In this document: positions 41,117 to 50,051 of the stretch, one piece after another
Layout of the letters: each line of letters opens with the position of its first letter
Position numbering within the stretch: position 1 is the stretch's first letter
DNA from: Quadrisphaera granulorum
GTDB taxonomy: Bacteria; Actinomycetota; Actinomycetes; Actinomycetales; Quadrisphaeraceae
Direction: 5' to 3'
Length of the DNA: 64,000 nt
NCBI RefSeq assembly: GCF_003149145.1
Contig: NZ_QGDQ01000022.1
Span: forward strand, 32,769-96,768
Notes under the pieces: model-generated
Database searches by the model: none
Told to the model about the DNA's origin: nothing
Seen by the model: only the letters and a program-made list of their open reading frames with translations
Made by a program: the position numbers and the translations under genes

Positions 41117-42180
41117 CGGGCGCCGAGGTCGGCCGCGGGGGAGAGGGCGGCGACGACGTCACGACCCACGGGTATGAGCAGCATCTGCCCCGCCGTCACG
41201 AGCACCACGAGGGCCACCGCGCCGACCAGCGCCGCGCTCGCCCCGCCCACCTGGCGCGAGGCGGCCCCGGCGAGCACCGCTGCGACCAGCAGCGCGTGCC
41301 CCGCGAGCAGCGCCGCCGGCGCCGTCCACCGGTGCGAGGCCCAGCGCAGCAGCGGCATCTGCGCGAGCACCACCAGCCCCGCCGACAGCGCGAACAGCAC
41401 CCCGACGGCGACGTCCGCCGTGTCACGGGCCATGCCCGCGCGGTCCAGCTCGAGCGGCAGCGTGAGGTAGAGCTGGTTGTAGACCACGAGGTAGCCCGCC
41501 TGGGCGAGGGCGACTGCCACGAAGACCGGCTCGCGCAGCGCGCTGACCGCACCGGCGACGAGCGGGCGGGACTCTGCCGGGGCGCCGCCCGCGCGGTCGC
41601 GGCGCGGCAGCAACCGCCAGTGACCGAGGAGGACGACGACGAACACCGCCGCCGCGCTCAGGCACGCTGCGCGGAACCCGACGAGCAGCAGCGCCGAGCC
41701 GAGCACCGGCCCCGCCAGCGCGCCGACCTGCCCGGCCACCGAGAACAGCCCGAACGCCTCCCGCCGGTCCAGGCCCGCGCCCGGTGCACCGGTGACGCGC
41801 GCCAGCTCGGACTCGACGGCGGGGGAGAACATCGCCGCGGCGACACCGGTGAGCAGGGCACCGGCGATGACGCCGGCGGCGCTCGTCGTCGTCCCCAGCA
41901 GCACGAAGCCGACCACGCGCACGGCGCAGCCGGTCAGTACCAGCGGCCGCGGACCGAACCTGTCCGCGAGGATCCCGCCCACCACGAACAGGCCCTGCTG
42001 GCTGGCCGTGCGCAGGCCCAGGACGAGCGCGACGGTGCCGGCGGCCAGCGCGAGGTCGCTGGCGAGGTGCACCGCGAGGAAGGGCAGGACGAGGTAGAAG
42101 CCAGTGTTGAAGGCGAGCTGGCTGAGCACCAGGAGGCGCACCAGCGGGCTGGCGCGGCGCAGCAGTCGGATGCTCGACAT
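40792..42180 (-). CDS. MFS transporter
   Basis: Twelve-helix major facilitator protein of 462 residues, convergent with the importer operon. N-terminal LVLSQLAFNTGFYLVLPF, the loop-2-like motif ADRFGPRPLVLTG and AAMFSPAVESELAR are visible. The transporter core ends near 40960; the remaining residues are a disordered acidic/Ser-rich tail overlapping the fused permease gene by 325 bp. ATG 42180 has GAGGA about nine bases upstream; GTG 42195 and ATG 42189 are alternatives. By analogy with CntE it could export a metallophore, but that is inference. Confidence 0.85.
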   Translation of the reverse strand: MSSIRLLRRASPLVRLLVLSQLAFNTGFYLVLPFLAVHLASDLALAAGTVALVLGLRTASQQGLFVVGGILADRFGPRPLVLTGCAVRVVGFVLLGTTTSAAGVIAGALLTGVAAAMFSPAVESELARVTGAPGAGLDRREAFGLFSVAGQVGALAGPVLGSALLLVGFRAACLSAAAVFVVVLLGHWRLLPRRDRAGGAPAESRPLVAGAVSALREPVFVAVALAQAGYLVVYNQLYLTLPLELDRAGMARDTADVAVGVLFALSAGLVVLAQMPLLRWASHRWTAPAALLAGHALLVAAVLAGAASRQVGGASAALVGAVALVVLVTAGQMLLIPVGRDVVAALSPAADLGARYGLVSTFGGIAVLLGSWLVGSVVDAADPSGAARSLPWLVLAVVPLASAALVLAARRHLPALPALPARPSPGADDAEAPPSEDSVTASTDSATSEAAGASTAQGARST

Positions 42181-42194
42181 GAGAACCATCCTCA
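42180..42194 (-). promoter_or_regulatory. Candidate Zur/Fur-type operator at the MFS start
   Basis: Plus-strand TGAGAACCATCCTCA matches TGAnAAnnnTTnTCA at 9 of 10 positions and is partly palindromic (TGAG...CTCA). It adjoins the MFS start codon and shares ATGAGAACC with the importer promoter. Confidence 0.5.
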
Positions 42195-42213
42195 CCTACT
42201 GGACCCCCCCTTG

Positions 42214-42239
42214 ACCGCAACCGGGCGCCCGGCTGCGGT
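42214..42239 (-). terminator. Hairpin between the flavin reductase and MFS genes
   Basis: ACCGCAACCGGGC and GCCCGGCTGCGGT pair with one mismatch, 54 bp past the reductase stop on the minus strand. A further GGTTC/GAACC inverted pair follows. Confidence 0.55.
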
Positions 42240-42292
42240 TCGCGGGGGTGGCGGAACCGCAAGCGAGTGCCCGGCTGCGGGAAGGGGGCGGG

Positions 42293-43118
42293 TCAGGAGG
42301 GGCCGAAGCGCTCCACGCGGATCGACTCGGGTGGGACGCCGACTTCCTGCAGCAGCTGCTCGGCCGCCGTCGTGAACGGGGTTGAGCCGCACAGGAAGAC
42401 GTCGGCGCCCGCGCCACTGCCGGTCAGAGCACCGAGGCGCTCGGCAGCGGGCAGCAGGTCCTCGGCGCGCAGGCGGCCGGCGGGACGGCCGCTGGCGTCG
42501 TCGTCCTGGCGCGACAGCACCACGGTGGTGAGGTCGGCGAAGCGGCCGGTCAGCTCGTCGGCGTAGAAGAGCTCCTCGCGCGTCCGAGCCGCCGCGACCA
42601 GGTGCACGGGTGCGGCGTCTTGCCCCGCGGCGAGGCGGGCCGCTCGCGACCGCAGCACGCACGCCAGCGGCACGAGCCCGGAGCCACCGCCCACCAGCAG
42701 CGCCGGTCGGTCACCGCGCCACACGAACCAGCCACCGAACGGGCCGCGGACCTCCAGCGGATCGCCGACGGAGACGTGGTCGTGCAGGTATCCCGACACC
42801 TCGCCGTCGGGAAGCCTGTCGACGGTCAGCTCGACGACGCCCGGGTCCTCCGGAGGGCTCGCCGCGCTGTAGGAACGCTGCGCGCGGTAACCGTCGGGTG
42901 CGGTGAGGCGCACGAGGTAGTTCTGCCCCGGCAGGTGCGGCTGCCACTGCTCCAGCTCGATGCGGAACGTCTTCGCGTGCGGCGTCTCCTGGCGGACCTC
43001 CGTCACGGTGCCGGTCTGCCACGAGCGCTTGGCGCCGGTCGGGGGGACGCGGCGGCGGGGGGAGTCGAGCTGCGGCAGCGCGGGCAGGCCGGGCAGACCC
43101 TCAGCGCTGTCAGCGATC

Positions 43119-43126
<8 letters not shown>
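42293..43126 (-). CDS. FAD/NAD(P)-binding ferredoxin-reductase-type oxidoreductase
   Basis: Flavin reductase of 277 residues. The FAD site is RAQRSYSAAS, the NAD(P) site VGGGSGLVPLACVLR, and the closing motif FLCGSTPFTTAAEQLL precedes the C-terminal RVERFGPS. There is no 2Fe-2S domain, so electrons must leave to a partner. Its start overlaps the stop of the sulfite-oxidase-like gene by 8 bp, which makes that molybdoenzyme the natural partner; the same pairing is seen in other actinobacteria. The physiological substrate is unknown. Confidence 0.9.
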
Positions 43127-43720
<594 letters not shown>

Positions 43721-43724
<4 letters not shown>

Positions 43725-45604
43725 ACGCCCATCCCAGCAGCACCGCCGCTGTCCGTCGAGGTGGAGGCGCTCGTCGACCGCCCGTCGATCCGGGTCAGCC
43801 GGTAGACGACGTGGTCGTGCGGGTCGAGGGGGTTGTCGGGGACCATGTCGCCCTCCGCGGCCCGCTCGAAACCGGCCTTCTCCAGCGCCCGCCACGACGC
43901 GCGGTTGCCCAGCGGCACCGACACGAGCACCTCGGGGGCGTCGGGGTGGCGCACCAAGCCCTCGGCCACCGCCGCACTGATGACGGCGGCGCCGAGGCCG
44001 CGGCCCTGCAGGTCGGGCTCGCCGATGAGGTAGTCGATACCCAGCGCGCCGGGCGGCACGGGCAGCAGCGCCTCCAGCGCCGCGCGGGACTCGGGCTCGT
44101 CGTCGTACCGGTACGTCTGCACGAAGCCGAACGCGCGGCCCCCGGCCGTCAGCGCCAGGGCCAGGTGGATCGGGTCGGTGCCGTCGATGCCGGGCCCGTA
44201 GTCGAGCTCGAGGTCCTCCAGCGTGTGCGCGTCGGGCCACCAGCGGGCGACGCGTGGCTGGTCGAGCCAGCTGGCGAGCAGGGGGAAGTCGTCGCGGCGC
44301 AGCGGACGCAGCGCGACCGGGCCGCGCAGTTCGCCGTCGTCGTCACGGCTGGTCTGCACCTCGTCGGCCTCCTCGCGGCTGATGCCCAGCAGGTGCAGCA
44401 CGCTGTCGAGGTAGGGGTTGTTGAGTGAGGTGTCGGCCTGCTCGCGCACCAGCGGCTTGGCGTTGAACGCCACGCCCAGGCCGGCCGCGGCGATCATGTC
44501 GAGGTCGTTGGCGCCGTCACCGACAGCCACCGTGCGGTCCAGGTCCAGCCTCTCCGCGCGGGCGAACTCGCGCAGCGCGCTCGCCTTGCCGGCCCTGTCG
44601 ACCACCTCCCCGAGCACACGCCCGGTGAGCTTCCCGTCGATCACCTCCAGGCGGTTGGCCCGCACCCGCGCGATGCCCAGGCTCGCCGCCAGCGGCTCCA
44701 CCACCTCCGCGAACCCCCCGGACACCAGCGCCATGACGAACCCGAGCCGCTGCAGCACCGAGCACAGCACCTCAGCGCCCGGCGTGAGCCGCACGGCGGC
44801 GCGCACGTCGGCGAGCACCCGCGCATCCAGTCCGGCGAGGGCCTTGACGCGCTCGTGCAGCGACTCGGCGAAGTCGAGCTCGCCGCGCATCGCCCGCTCG
44901 GTCACCTCCGCCACCGCGCGCTGCGCCTCCGGGCCTGCGTGGGCCGCGATGAGCTCGATGACCTCGTCCTGGATGAGCGTCGAGTCGACGTCGAGCACCA
45001 CCAGTCGCCGCCCGTGGCGCACCAGCCCCGCCGGCGAGACCGCCACGTCCACCCCGGCGCTCGCGGCGACGGTGGCCAGCTCACGGCGCAGCGCGGCGGG
45101 CTCCGCACCGCGGACGTCGAGCTCCAGGCAGGTCACGGGGTGGTCGGGCGTGGCGGTAGCCAGGCGGCGGACGGCGTCGATCGACGCGCCCGCCTCGGCC
45201 ACGGTGCCGGCCACCAGCGCCAGCTGCTCGGGGCGCAGGGGCGCCGCGAGGACCGTCACGTGCGAGCGGGGACCACTGGGGACGACGACGCCGACGGCCG
45301 GGTCGTCGCTGCTGCCGCCAGGCGTGATGGTGACGTCGAGATCGAAGCGGGCGGCCGCGGCGCGCAGCGCGCTCTCGAGTTCAGCGACGCGGTCGCCGTC
45401 GTCGTCCTCATCTCCCCTGGAGGCGCCGCACGTGGTCAGCAGTGCAAGGGTGAGGTGGCCGCGGACCACGTGCTGCTCGACGTCGAGCACCTCCAGGCCG
45501 CGGCCCGCCAGCGCCCCCAGCACCGCCGCGGTGACGCCGGGCCGGTCCGTGCCGGTGAAGGTCGCAAGCAGGGTGCTGTGGTGCTGCGTGGCGGGCTGGG
45601 GCAC
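43721..45604 (-). CDS. serB: Phosphoserine phosphatase SerB fused to a GNAT acetyltransferase
   Basis: A 627-residue fusion. Residues 8-90 and 115-190 are ACT-like regulatory domains; the HAD phosphatase follows with the nucleophile motif LDVDSTLIQDE (Asp205, Asp207) and GDGANDLDM near 362-370, as in mycobacterial SerB2. After residue 425 a complete GNAT domain of the AAC(6')/siderophore-acyltransferase type begins (ALRPLRRDDFPLLASWLDQ) with the acetyl-CoA loop DLQGRGLGAAVI and GNRASWRALEKAGFE. GTG 45604 follows TAGCGT by six bases. The SerB half makes serine; the GNAT substrate is unknown. Confidence 0.9.
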
Positions 45605-45610
45605 GCCCGA

Positions 45611-45616
45611 ACGCTA
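45611..45616 (-). promoter_or_regulatory. -10 hexamer of serB-GNAT (leaderless)
   Basis: Minus-strand TAGCGT six bases before GTG 45604. Confidence 0.5.
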
Positions 45617-45624
45617 CCCACCCA

Positions 45625-45681
45625 CCGTGATCATGGGCCTCCGCCACCTCCTTTCAGGGTGGCGGAGGCCCATGATCACGG
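45625..45681. terminator. Hairpin of the CGTGATCATGGGC family
   Basis: Perfect 24-bp arms (45625-45648 with 45658-45681) with a 9-nt loop, just after the LLM oxidoreductase stop (minus strand). The arm begins CCGTGATCATGGGCC. Confidence 0.85.
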
Positions 45682-45692
45682 ACGGGGGAGGC

Positions 45693-46547
45693 TCAGGCGT
45701 TCTTCTCGTCGCGCCAGGCGAGCCAGTCGCGCAGACGGCCGAAGTCGTAGTCGGGTCCGCCGGCGCCGATGGTGAACAGCGTGGCGCCGCGGCTCAGCAG
45801 GTCTTCGCCGACAACGGCCGGGTCGGAGGTGCCCTCCACGCCGATGCTGCGCTCGACGTCCACCGGCTGCCGGCCGGCCTCGCGCGCCCAGCGGTCGAGG
45901 ATGCCGCTCTTGCGGGTGAAGGTCTCGGCGTCACCGAAGGAGTGCCACGCGTCGGCGTGCTTGCCGACCATGCGGAGCGTCTTCTTCTCCCCACCGCCGC
46001 CGATGAGCACGGGGATGTGGCGCGTGGGTGCGGGGTTGAGCCTGGCCAGGCGGGACTCGATGCGGGGGAGCGCCTCACCGAGGGCGTCGAGGCGGCCGCC
46101 AGCGGTCCCGAACTCGTAGCCGTACTCATCGTAGTCCTTCTCGAACCAGCCGGAGCCGATACCGAGGATGAGCCGGCCCTCGCCGCCCTTGGCGGAGATG
46201 TGGTCGACCGTGCGGGCCATGTCGGCCAGCAGCTCGGGGTTGCGGTAGCTGTTGCACGTCACGAGCGCGCCGAACTCGATGCGCTCGGTGGCTTCAGCCC
46301 ACGCGGCGAGCTGGCTCCAGCACTCGAAGTGCAGGCCCTCGGGCTCGCCGTACAACGGGTAGAAGTGGTCCCACGAGAACGCGACGTCTGCGCCGGCCTC
46401 TTCGACGGCGGCCACGGTGCGGCGGATGCCGGCGTAGTCGGAGTGCTGCGGCTGGACCTGCACCGCGATCCGGACGGGGTAGCGCTCGCGCAGGGCGCTG
46501 ACGACCTCGGTGTCGACGGGGGTGGGCTCGGGAGTCTGCTCGCTCAC
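45693..46547 (-). CDS. LLM-class F420-dependent oxidoreductase
   Basis: Luciferase-like monooxygenase family enzyme of 284 residues, a TIM barrel using coenzyme F420 in actinobacteria. Motifs are WDHFYPLYGEPEG, the RNPELLADMARTVDHIS helix, LILGIGSGWFEKDYDEYGY and PVLIGGGGEKKTLRM, which bind the cofactor and phosphate. The substrate cannot be inferred. GTG 46547 follows TAGGGT by six bases, so it is independent of metQ upstream; a hairpin ends the transcript. Confidence 0.88.
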   Translation of the reverse strand: MSEQTPEPTPVDTEVVSALRERYPVRIAVQVQPQHSDYAGIRRTVAAVEEAGADVAFSWDHFYPLYGEPEGLHFECWSQLAAWAEATERIEFGALVTCNSYRNPELLADMARTVDHISAKGGEGRLILGIGSGWFEKDYDEYGYEFGTAGGRLDALGEALPRIESRLARLNPAPTRHIPVLIGGGGEKKTLRMVGKHADAWHSFGDAETFTRKSGILDRWAREAGRQPVDVERSIGVEGTSDPAVVGEDLLSRGATLFTIGAGGPDYDFGRLRDWLAWRDEKNA

Positions 46548-46553
46548 ACGATG

Positions 46554-46559
46554 ACCCTA
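46554..46559 (-). promoter_or_regulatory. -10 hexamer of the LLM oxidoreductase (leaderless)
   Basis: Minus-strand TAGGGT six bases before GTG 46547. Confidence 0.5.
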
Positions 46560-46633
46560 GGCACCGCTCCCGCCGGGCGCAGCCCCGGCGTCGAGACGGC
46601 GTGGCCGCCATCGGCAGCCCCTGCAACCCCGAT

Positions 46634-46685
46634 GACGATCAAGGAAGCCGTGCACGCGGGTGCGTGCACGGCTTCCTTGATCGTC
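46634..46685 (-). terminator. Terminator of metNIQ
   Basis: Perfect 24-bp arms (46634-46657 with 46662-46685, core GATCAAGGAAGCCGTGCAC) and a 4-nt loop, 14 bp past the metQ stop. Confidence 0.88.
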
Positions 46686-46699
46686 GCGGAAAGGGTAGG

Positions 46700-47617
46700 T
46701 CAGCTCGCGTTCAGCGGCAGCAGCACGCCCTTCACGGACGGGTCGTTCGCGAGGAACTCCTGGACCTTCGGGTCCTGGAAGGTCTCGACGAGCTTCTTGA
46801 TGTTGTCGGCGTCCTTCCAGGTGGAGCCGATGGTCAGCTGCCCGGCGAACTCGTCCGGCGGGGTCGGCGCGAAGATCTGCTGCTCGAGCGGGATCTTGGC
46901 CGCGAGGTAGTACTCGGTGTAGCCGACGGCGGCGTCGAGGTCGGGCAGCGCCCGGCTCTGCGCGCCGAAGTCGAGCAGCGTGAACTTCAGGTCCTTCGGG
47001 TTGGACGCGATGTCGTCCACGGTCGCGGAGCCGACGTCCACCCCCGGCTTGAGGGTGATGAGCCCGGCCTGCTGCAGCACGTACAGACCCTGCGCCTCGT
47101 TGGCGGGGTCGGAGTACAGCGACACCGTGCCGCCCTGGGGGATTTCCTGCGGGGTCTTGTACTTGGCTGACCACAGCCCGAAGCCCCAGCGGAACACCGG
47201 CGTGGCGGCCTCCTCCTTGAAGTCGGGGTTGGCCTCCAGCACCTGGCCCAGCCACAGCTTGTGCTGGTAGATCGTGCCGGCCACCTCGCCGTCGCTGACG
47301 GCGCGGTTGATGGTGTTCGAGTCCGCGAGGGCCTTGAACGCGACCGTGATGCCGTGGTCGGGGGCGACCTCCTTGGCGATGTACTCGATCAGCGCCTGCT
47401 CGCGGGCGTTGCCCTCCGCCGTGGCCACGTAGAGCGTGGCGCCGGGGGTGGTGTTGGCGGTCTCGGTGCCGCCGAGGCGGGGGACGACGACGGCGACGGC
47501 GACAGCCAGCACGGCCACCGCCCCGCCGGCGACCCACGGCCACCGCTTGCGCTGCTTGACCTCGAAGCCGTGGCTCTCGGTGCCGCCGGTGGAGGGGCGG
47601 GTCTCAGTGGTGGACAT
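46700..47617 (-). CDS. metQ: D/L-methionine ABC transporter substrate-binding protein (NlpA family)
   Basis: Methionine receptor of the MetNIQ importer, 305 residues. Family motifs are TLYVATAEGNAREQALIEYI, AGTIYQHKLWLGQVL, TVSLYSDPANEAQGLYVLQ and the C-terminal NIKKLVETFQDPKVQEFL. The N-terminus has a single hydrophobic segment (about residues 27-46) but no lipobox cysteine, so the protein is probably held by an uncleaved transmembrane anchor. Its start overlaps the metI stop by 14 bp. Confidence 0.94.
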   Translation of the reverse strand: MSTTETRPSTGGTESHGFEVKQRKRWPWVAGGAVAVLAVAVAVVVPRLGGTETANTTPGATLYVATAEGNAREQALIEYIAKEVAPDHGITVAFKALADSNTINRAVSDGEVAGTIYQHKLWLGQVLEANPDFKEEAATPVFRWGFGLWSAKYKTPQEIPQGGTVSLYSDPANEAQGLYVLQQAGLITLKPGVDVGSATVDDIASNPKDLKFTLLDFGAQSRALPDLDAAVGYTEYYLAAKIPLEQQIFAPTPPDEFAGQLTIGSTWKDADNIKKLVETFQDPKVQEFLANDPSVKGVLLPLNAS

Positions 47618-48434
47618 CGGTGAGCTCCTTCGGAGAAGCGCTGGCGCTGGTCTGGACGGTGGGGGACGACGACGAGGGCGTCGCGCCGGACGTGCCGGCG
47701 CGGCGCTGGCGCGGGACGCGGCGGCGCGAGTGCGGGGTGGTGGCGCGCACGGCGGCGTCGCCGAGGGCCTGAACGACGGCGACCAGAGCCACGAGCACGA
47801 CGATCGTCGTGATCATCACGTTGTGGTCGAACCGCTGGTAGCCGTAGGTGACGGCCACGTAGCCGATGCCGCCGGCGCCGATGGTGCCCGCAATGGCCGA
47901 GTACTCGATCATCGCGATGGTGTTGATGGTCAGGCCGCCGAGGATCGACGGGACGGCCTCGGAGAGCTTGACGCTGGTGAGCACCTGCAGCGGCGAGGCG
48001 CCGGAGGCGCGGGCCACGCGGACCAGCGACGGCGGCACCGACCGCAGGGAGTTCTCCACGATGCGGCTGAAGAACGCCGTGCCGGCCAGGGCCATCGGCA
48101 CCACCGCGGCGGGGATGCCGATGTTGGTGCCGGTGACGAACCGCGTGAACGGCACGAGCGCCGCCATGAGGATGAGGAAGGGCAGTGAGCGGCCCACGCT
48201 CACGACAGCGGAGATGACCCGGTGCAGCACGGGTCGCGGCGTGAGGCCGCCGGGGCCGAGCGTGTCGAGCGAGACGCCCAGCGGGACCCCGAGAGCGACG
48301 ACGATGGCCATCGTCACCCCGACCATGACCAGGGTGTCGCCGAGGGCCGGCAGCACGAGGGCGGGGATCTCCGCCCAGGTCAGGTCGGTGCTCGTGGCCG
48401 TCAGGACGGGACTGGCGAGTACGTGAGTGCTCAT
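47604..48434 (-). CDS. metI: Methionine ABC transporter permease
   Basis: Membrane subunit of MetNIQ, 276 residues with five predicted helices. The motif around VGRSLPFLILMAALVPFTRF and the EAA-type loop VARASGASPLQVLTSVKLSEAVPS match the MetI family. The C-terminal 45 residues are Arg/Ser-rich and cytoplasmic, longer than in MetI of enterics. The start overlaps metN by 4 bp (ATGA). Confidence 0.95.
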   Translation of the reverse strand: MSTHVLASPVLTATSTDLTWAEIPALVLPALGDTLVMVGVTMAIVVALGVPLGVSLDTLGPGGLTPRPVLHRVISAVVSVGRSLPFLILMAALVPFTRFVTGTNIGIPAAVVPMALAGTAFFSRIVENSLRSVPPSLVRVARASGASPLQVLTSVKLSEAVPSILGGLTINTIAMIEYSAIAGTIGAGGIGYVAVTYGYQRFDHNVMITTIVVLVALVAVVQALGDAAVRATTPHSRRRVPRQRRAGTSGATPSSSSPTVQTSASASPKELTDVHH

Positions 48435-49504
48435 GCGACGACCTCCAGCGGCTGCTCGAGCGTCCGCGCCGCAGCGCGCTGTTCGGCGGCGTCGGACTCT
48501 TCACGCTGGGCGTGCAGCCCAAGGCCGATCAGCGCGGCCTCGACGTCGTCGTCGTCGAGGTGACCGGGGGCGCCGATGACGGCGTGGCCCACAGCCACCC
48601 CCGCCACCGTGCTCAGGGACGCGCCCAGCAGCTCGAGGTCGGTGCCGAGGGCCCGGGAGGCGCGGACCAGCCAGTCGGCCGGGACGCGGTGGCCGGCGTG
48701 GCTGACCACCCACACCGACCGCTGGGTCGCTGGGCCCGTCGCGCCGTCCTCGGCGATCGAGCCGGCGTGCGCGCGGCGCGGCAGGAGCGCCCGACCGAGC
48801 GGTGAACTCGGGGTGTGCAGGAGGTCGACGAGGGCGCCGTGCTCGACGATGCGGCCGTGGTCGAGCCGGGCGACGGTGTCGGCCACCGCGACGACGGTGT
48901 CCATCTCGTGCGTGATGAACAGGACGGCGAGCTGCAGGTCGTCGCGGAGCTCCTTGAGCAGCGCCACGATGCTCGCGGTCGCCTGCGGGTCCAGGCCGGA
49001 GGTGGCCTCGTCGGACAGGAGCACGCTCGGGCGCAGCGCGAGCGCTCTGGCGATGCCGACGCGCTGGCGCTGACCACCGGACAGCTCGTGCGGGTAGCGG
49101 TGGGCCTTGTCGGCCAGGCCGACCCGCTCCAGCAGCTCCGCCACGCGGGCCCTGCGCTGCGCGGGCACCACACCGAGGTGCTTGAGGGGCAGCTCGACGT
49201 TCTGCGCGGCGGTGCGTCGGGTGAGCAGGCCGTCGGCCTGGAACACCGTGCCGATGCCGCGGCGGGCCTCGCGCAGGTCCTTCTCGGGCAGAGCGGTGAG
49301 ATCACGGCCGCCGACGAGTACTGCGCCGGAGGTCGGGCGTTCCAGCAGAGTGACGCAGGCGGCGAGCGTCGACTTGCCGGCGCCGGACGGACCGACGACG
49401 GCGGTGATCTCGCCGGGGGAGACCGTGAGGTCGAGGGAGTCCAGCACGGTGGTGGCGTGCTGGCCCTCGCCGTAGGTCTTGGTGAGCGACCTGAGCTCGA
49501 TCAC
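48431..49504 (-). CDS. metN: Methionine ABC transporter ATP-binding protein
   Basis: ATPase of MetNIQ, 357 residues. Walker A is GPSGAGKSTL, the Q-loop GTVFQADGLL, signature HELSGGQRQRVGIA, Walker B VLLSDEATSGLDP and switch LFITHEMDTVVAVAD. The C-terminal NIL domain (about residues 265-340) senses methionine by transinhibition in E. coli. GTG 49504 is taken as the start, and expression is probably controlled by the riboswitch about 320 bp upstream. Confidence 0.95.
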   Translation of the reverse strand: MIELRSLTKTYGEGQHATTVLDSLDLTVSPGEITAVVGPSGAGKSTLAACVTLLERPTSGAVLVGGRDLTALPEKDLREARRGIGTVFQADGLLTRRTAAQNVELPLKHLGVVPAQRRARVAELLERVGLADKAHRYPHELSGGQRQRVGIARALALRPSVLLSDEATSGLDPQATASIVALLKELRDDLQLAVLFITHEMDTVVAVADTVARLDHGRIVEHGALVDLLHTPSSPLGRALLPRRAHAGSIAEDGATGPATQRSVWVVSHAGHRVPADWLVRASRALGTDLELLGASLSTVAGVAVGHAVIGAPGHLDDDDVEAALIGLGLHAQREESDAAEQRAAARTLEQPLEVVA

Positions 49505-49646
49505 GGCTCGATCACCGTGGCCTCCAAGGGGTGGTGGGCATGTACGGGCAGGGGGCATCGCCCGCTGGCAGTCACACACAGTGACGGCGAGCGGGAAGTG
49601 TGGAGGTGCCGCCGGAGCGGCGGGGGTGCGACGCGCCGTGCAGGGA

Positions 49647-49684
49647 CCTCGCGAGAGCAGCCGTCGTCGGGTGCTCTCGCGAGG
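49647..49684 (-). terminator. Attenuator-like hairpin in the metN leader
   Basis: Perfect 13-bp arms (49647-49659 with 49672-49684, CCTCGCGAGAGCA) with a 12-nt loop, between the leader peptide frame and metN. It could serve as the expression-platform terminator. Confidence 0.65.
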
Positions 49685-49732
49685 GCCGCAGGGTGCTGCT
49701 GCCGGGGTCGCCGGCGGGTCAGCGTGCTGCGG

Positions 49733-49795
49733 TCAGGCGCGTCGCCAGCGACAGTCGCCGCTGGTCAGGCACATCAGAAGGGCGTGCGTGCGCAC
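49733..49795 (-). CDS. Putative 20-residue leader peptide of metNIQ
   Basis: A GTG at 49795 with GAGGAG five bases upstream opens a 20-codon frame (MRTHALLMCLTSGDCRWRRA) ending in TGA. It lies between the riboswitch and the hairpin at 49647-49684. It holds one internal Met and two Cys, and LTS plus the basic end resemble short leader peptides annotated before sulfur genes in actinobacteria. Translation-linked attenuation is inferred. Confidence 0.5.
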   Translation of the reverse strand: MRTHALLMCLTSGDCRWRRA

Positions 49796-49821
49796 GTCGG
49801 CTCCTCGAAGTCGTCGTCCTT

Positions 49822-49925
49822 GCGTGTGCCGGTGGGCACACGCCTGGTCTTCACCCGGAGCACCCCATGACGAGCAGGGTTGCCGGCCAGCGAGCCGGGG
49901 CTTGGCGCTGGCGCTCATGACCTGG
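49822..49925 (-). ncRNA. SAM-IV-type S-adenosylmethionine riboswitch
   Basis: On the minus strand the RNA contains GGTCATGAGCGCCAGCG, CAAGCCCCGGCTCGCTGG, then CCGGCAACCCTGCTCG, GGGGTGCTCCGGGTGAAGACC, and a following 9-bp hairpin (49822-49830 with 49835-49843). These are the conserved core blocks of the actinobacterial SAM-IV class. GGTC and GACC close P1. It precedes metNIQ, so high SAM should lower methionine uptake. Confidence 0.9.
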
Positions 49926-50039
49926 GCAGGACCGTAGCGGGTCGATCGCCCGCGAGTCAACGCTGTGTGACGAACGGCCTGTCAGGATCTCGACGTCCGC
50001 TGGCAGGTCCGGGCCTGCCGCCGCCGCTGTCTCGCTCGC

Positions 50040-50045
50040 TACGGT
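50040..50045 (+). promoter_or_regulatory. -10 hexamer of the MDMPI-family gene (leaderless)
   Basis: TACGGT six bases before GTG 50052. Confidence 0.5.
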
Positions 50046-50051
50046 CCGCGC

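Noticed and set aside
38602..42375. A 1257-codon plus-strand frame through the permease and MFS genes
   Set aside because: It is the +1 shadow of the permease followed by the antisense of the MFS gene; Arg/Pro-rich without domains.
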